A stretch of 64,000 bases of DNA from Bog-473 sp963838835 (lineage in GTDB: Bacteria; Actinomycetota; Acidimicrobiia; Acidimicrobiales; RAAP-2). Below the pieces are notes generated by a model. That model worked only from the letters and a program-made list of their open reading frames with translations, was not told the origin of the DNA and ran no database searches. Shown in pieces: positions 61,778 through 64,000 of this stretch (the stretch's first letter is position 1; each line of letters opens with the position of its first letter). The stretch is taken from the NCBI GenBank assembly GCA_963838835.1, contig CAWITA010000033.1, positions 1 through 64,000 on the forward strand, in the 5' to 3' direction. Position numbers and translations under genes: made by a program.

Positions 61778-63901
61778 TCAGGCGGGGCCGGCGGCCGTGG
61801 GCACCAGCTCCGCCGCGGCGGGCCCGATGGGCGTCTGCAGCGGGAAGTGACAGGCGGCGAGGTGGCCCTCGCCGAAGGGCCGCAGGGGCGGCTCCTCCTC
61901 GGCGCAGACCTCCTGGGCGAAGGGGCAACGCGTGCGGAACCGGCATCCCGAGGGCGGGTCGAGCGGCGACGGGAGCTCTCCGTGGATGTGGCGTCCTCGG
62001 TGCTCCCTCTGGGTGGGGTCGGCCACCGGGATCGTGTCGATCAGCGCCTTCGTGTAGGGGTGCGCCGTGCGCGCGTAGATGTCGCGGGCGGGGCCGATCT
62101 CGACGAGCTTGCCCAGGTACATGACGCCGATCCGGTCCGCCATGTACTTGACGATGGCCAGGTCGTGCGAAATGAACAGGTACGTGAGGCCGTGCCGCTC
62201 CTGCAGCTCCTTCAACAGGTTCAGGATCTGCGCTTGAATCGAGACGTCGAGGGCCGAGACCGGCTCGTCGGCCACGATCAGCTTGGGCTCGAGCGCCAGG
62301 GCCCGGGCCAGCCCGATGCGCTGCCGCTGTCCCCCGGAGAACTCGTGCGGGTACAGCTCGGCCGAACGCGCCGGCAGGCCCACCTCGTCGAGCATCCGCA
62401 TGACGTGCCGGCGCTGCTCGTCGCGGGTGCCGATGCGTTGCACGGTGAGGGGCTCCCGGAGGATGGATCCGACGCGCATCCGAGGATCGAGCGAGGCGTA
62501 GGGATCCTGGAACATCATCTGCATGTCGCGCCGCCTCCGGCGTAACGCCTCCCCCGAGAGCCCGACGATGTCCTCGTCCCCGAAGCGCAACGCGCCCGAT
62601 GTCGGGGACTCGAGCGCCACCACCATGCGGCCGATCGTCGTCTTGCCACAACCGGACTCGCCGACGAGGCCGAAGGTCTCGCCGCTGCGAATCGTGAGGG
62701 ACACGTCCGAGACGGCCTTGACCGTCCCCAACTTGCGCTGCACCAGGGCCCCCGACGTGACGGCGAATTCCTTGACGACGTGGTCGACCTCGACCAGCAC
62801 GGGGGCGCGGTCGAGCGAGTCCGCACGGACCTGCTGGCGGGCCAGCGCCACCTCGTCCACCTTGACGTTCAGGTCCGCCGCCTTGGCCACCGCTTCGGGA
62901 CGGTTGGCGATGGTCACCGGGTCGACGCCGACCTGGTGGAAGCAGCGAGCGACGTGGTGCTGCTCGCTGTCCTCGGCCTGCAGCAGCTCGGGCTCGCTCT
63001 CCCGGCAATCGGGCTGGGCATACCGGCAGCGGGCCGCGAAGCGACAGTGATCGATCGGCTTGGACAGATCCGGCGGCAACCCGGAGATGCTGACCAGCCG
63101 CACCGACGGATCCTGGTCCAGCTTGGCCACCGAGGCGAGGAGCGCCTCGGAGTAGGGGTGACGCATGCGGGTGAAGAGCTCGGTGGTCGGGGCACCCTCG
63201 GCGATCCGCCCGGCGTACATGACGAGCACGCGGTCGGCCCGCTCGGCGATCACCCCCATGTCGTGCGTGATCAGGATGACCGACATGTCCAGGTCCTGGC
63301 GCAGGCGGTCGAGGAGGTCGAGGATCTGGGCCTGAATCGTGACATCGAGCGCCGTCGTGGGCTCGTCGGCTATCAGGAGCTTCGGGGTGCAGACAAGGGC
63401 CATGGCGATCATCACCCGCTGGCGCAGTCCCCCGGAGAGCTCGTGGGCGTAGGCGTCGAGCCGCCCGGACGGGTTCGGCATCTCCACCATCCTCAGGACC
63501 TCGAGCGCCCGGCTGCGGCCCTCCTTCTTGGAGGCGCCCTGGTGGAGCCGGACGCTCTCGGCGATCTGGTCGCCGATGGTCATCGTCGGGTTGAGCGAGG
63601 TCAGCGGGTCCTGGAACACCATCCCCACCTGGTTGCCCCGGATCTTGCACATCTCCTTCTCGCCCAGCGGCGCCAGGTCCTGACCGAGGAGCTTGATGGA
63701 GCCACCCACGACATGCCCCACGTTGGGGAGGAGCTTCATGATCGAAAGGCCGATGGTCGTCTTGCCACAGCCCGATTCGCCGACCACGCCGACGCACTCA
63801 CCGCCGTCGACGTGGAACGACACGTCGTCCACGGCGACGACGTTGGCACTCTTGAGGCGGAACTCGGTTCGAAGTCCCTCGACTTCGAGGACCGGAGTCA
63901 C
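61778..63901 (-). CDS. Fused double ATPase of a peptide-type ABC transporter (DppD-DppF)
   Basis: A 707-residue protein with two complete ABC domains, so one gene replaces the usual dppD and dppF. ATPase 1: Walker A GESGCGKTTIGLSIMKLL, signature LSGGLRQRVMIAMALV, Walker B LLIADEPTTALDV. ATPase 2: GESGCGKTTIGRMVVALE, FSGGQRQRIGLARAL, LIVADEPVSALDV. Each ends with the oligopeptide-type C-terminal Cys motif (HCRFAARCRYAQPDCRESEP and GCRFRTRCPFAQEVCAEEEP), which may bind a metal cluster. It starts at GTG. It is on the opposite strand to the permease genes and converges on them with a 23-base gap, which is unusual for a functional partner. Confidence 0.94.
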   Translation of the reverse strand: MTPVLEVEGLRTEFRLKSANVVAVDDVSFHVDGGECVGVVGESGCGKTTIGLSIMKLLPNVGHVVGGSIKLLGQDLAPLGEKEMCKIRGNQVGMVFQDPLTSLNPTMTIGDQIAESVRLHQGASKKEGRSRALEVLRMVEMPNPSGRLDAYAHELSGGLRQRVMIAMALVCTPKLLIADEPTTALDVTIQAQILDLLDRLRQDLDMSVILITHDMGVIAERADRVLVMYAGRIAEGAPTTELFTRMRHPYSEALLASVAKLDQDPSVRLVSISGLPPDLSKPIDHCRFAARCRYAQPDCRESEPELLQAEDSEQHHVARCFHQVGVDPVTIANRPEAVAKAADLNVKVDEVALARQQVRADSLDRAPVLVEVDHVVKEFAVTSGALVQRKLGTVKAVSDVSLTIRSGETFGLVGESGCGKTTIGRMVVALESPTSGALRFGDEDIVGLSGEALRRRRRDMQMMFQDPYASLDPRMRVGSILREPLTVQRIGTRDEQRRHVMRMLDEVGLPARSAELYPHEFSGGQRQRIGLARALALEPKLIVADEPVSALDVSIQAQILNLLKELQERHGLTYLFISHDLAIVKYMADRIGVMYLGKLVEIGPARDIYARTAHPYTKALIDTIPVADPTQREHRGRHIHGELPSPLDPPSGCRFRTRCPFAQEVCAEEEPPLRPFGEGHLAACHFPLQTPIGPAAAELVPTAAGPA

Positions 63902-64000
63902 CGGGCGAGCGCGGGGTCGCGCCTCGCTCGTTTCGCCGAACCTCGGTGCACGGGGAGCAACGCTAACCCGAAACGACCCCCGACGAGGGTCAACAGAATC
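63902..64000. other. Upstream region of the double ATPase gene, window edge
   Basis: The last 99 bases hold the presumed promoter of the minus-strand ATPase gene. No gene is visible. ACCCCCGACGAGGGT near 63977 forms a short imperfect inverted repeat of unclear meaning. Confidence 0.35.

Noticed and set aside
60657..63797. A 1,046-residue minus-strand frame crossing the permeases and the ATPase
   Set aside because: It is the out-of-phase shadow of the double ATPase and runs antisense to two conserved permease genes. No domain is readable.

Overview
The window looks like a chromosomal segment of a high-GC actinobacterium. I infer this from a mycothiol-dependent-enzyme family protein, an ANTAR regulator, DUF6458 and SCO6745-family proteins, a Kgd-type 2-oxoglutarate decarboxylase with a built-in acyltransferase domain, a LysM-BTAD regulator, and frequent GTG starts. 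Many protein styles resemble Acidimicrobiia, but no marker in the window fixes the class.

The window has two halves. Positions 1 to about 23.9 kb are accessory in character, visibly lower in GC and loosely packed. They hold small stand-alone genes (two SAM methyltransferases, two GNAT acetyltransferases, an ArsR/SRPBCC pair, a GGDEF-EAL protein, GAF-ANTAR, small membrane proteins), several decayed genes (GrpB, a cyclase remnant, a TetR tail, a potassium-channel remnant) and two neighbouring insertion sequences (IS30-like and IS481-like). This half ends close to a tRNA-Val(UAC) gene at 23.1 kb. From 23.9 kb to the end the sequence is GC-rich, densely packed and mostly housekeeping or metabolic.

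The second half runs as follows. A minus-strand cluster holds an ABC ATPase with an AAA-associated tail, a double-length permease, an SCO6745-family protein and an inositol monophosphatase (23.9-28.8 kb). Next come an acyltransferase-SGNH membrane protein, a CHAP protein, an aldehyde dehydrogenase and an APH-family kinase (29-36 kb). A three-gene plus-strand unit follows: a sigma-region-4-like protein, a Thr-rich membrane protein and a LysM-BTAD regulator (36.4-40.4 kb). murF and ddl are divergent (40.4-42.8 kb), followed by a UvrD-like helicase. A glycolate-oxidase-like FAD enzyme overlaps a benzoylformate-decarboxylase-like ThDP enzyme (44.7-47.7 kb). A compact minus-strand operon then encodes Kgd, an NYN ribonuclease with S1 domain and lysine-rich tail, a FabZ-like dehydratase and exonuclease III (55.7-49.3 kb). 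Last is a peptide-type ABC transporter whose binding protein and permeases are on the plus strand while the fused double ATPase is convergent (57.8-63.9 kb).

The most important caution is that at least fifteen conserved genes are split by single-base frameshifts. In nearly every case in the GC-rich half, removing one base from a short G or C run restores the family sequence. This pattern points to residual sequencing or assembly insertions rather than mass gene death. I therefore annotate these as whole genes with the break position stated, and reserve 'pseudogene' for loci with other signs of decay.
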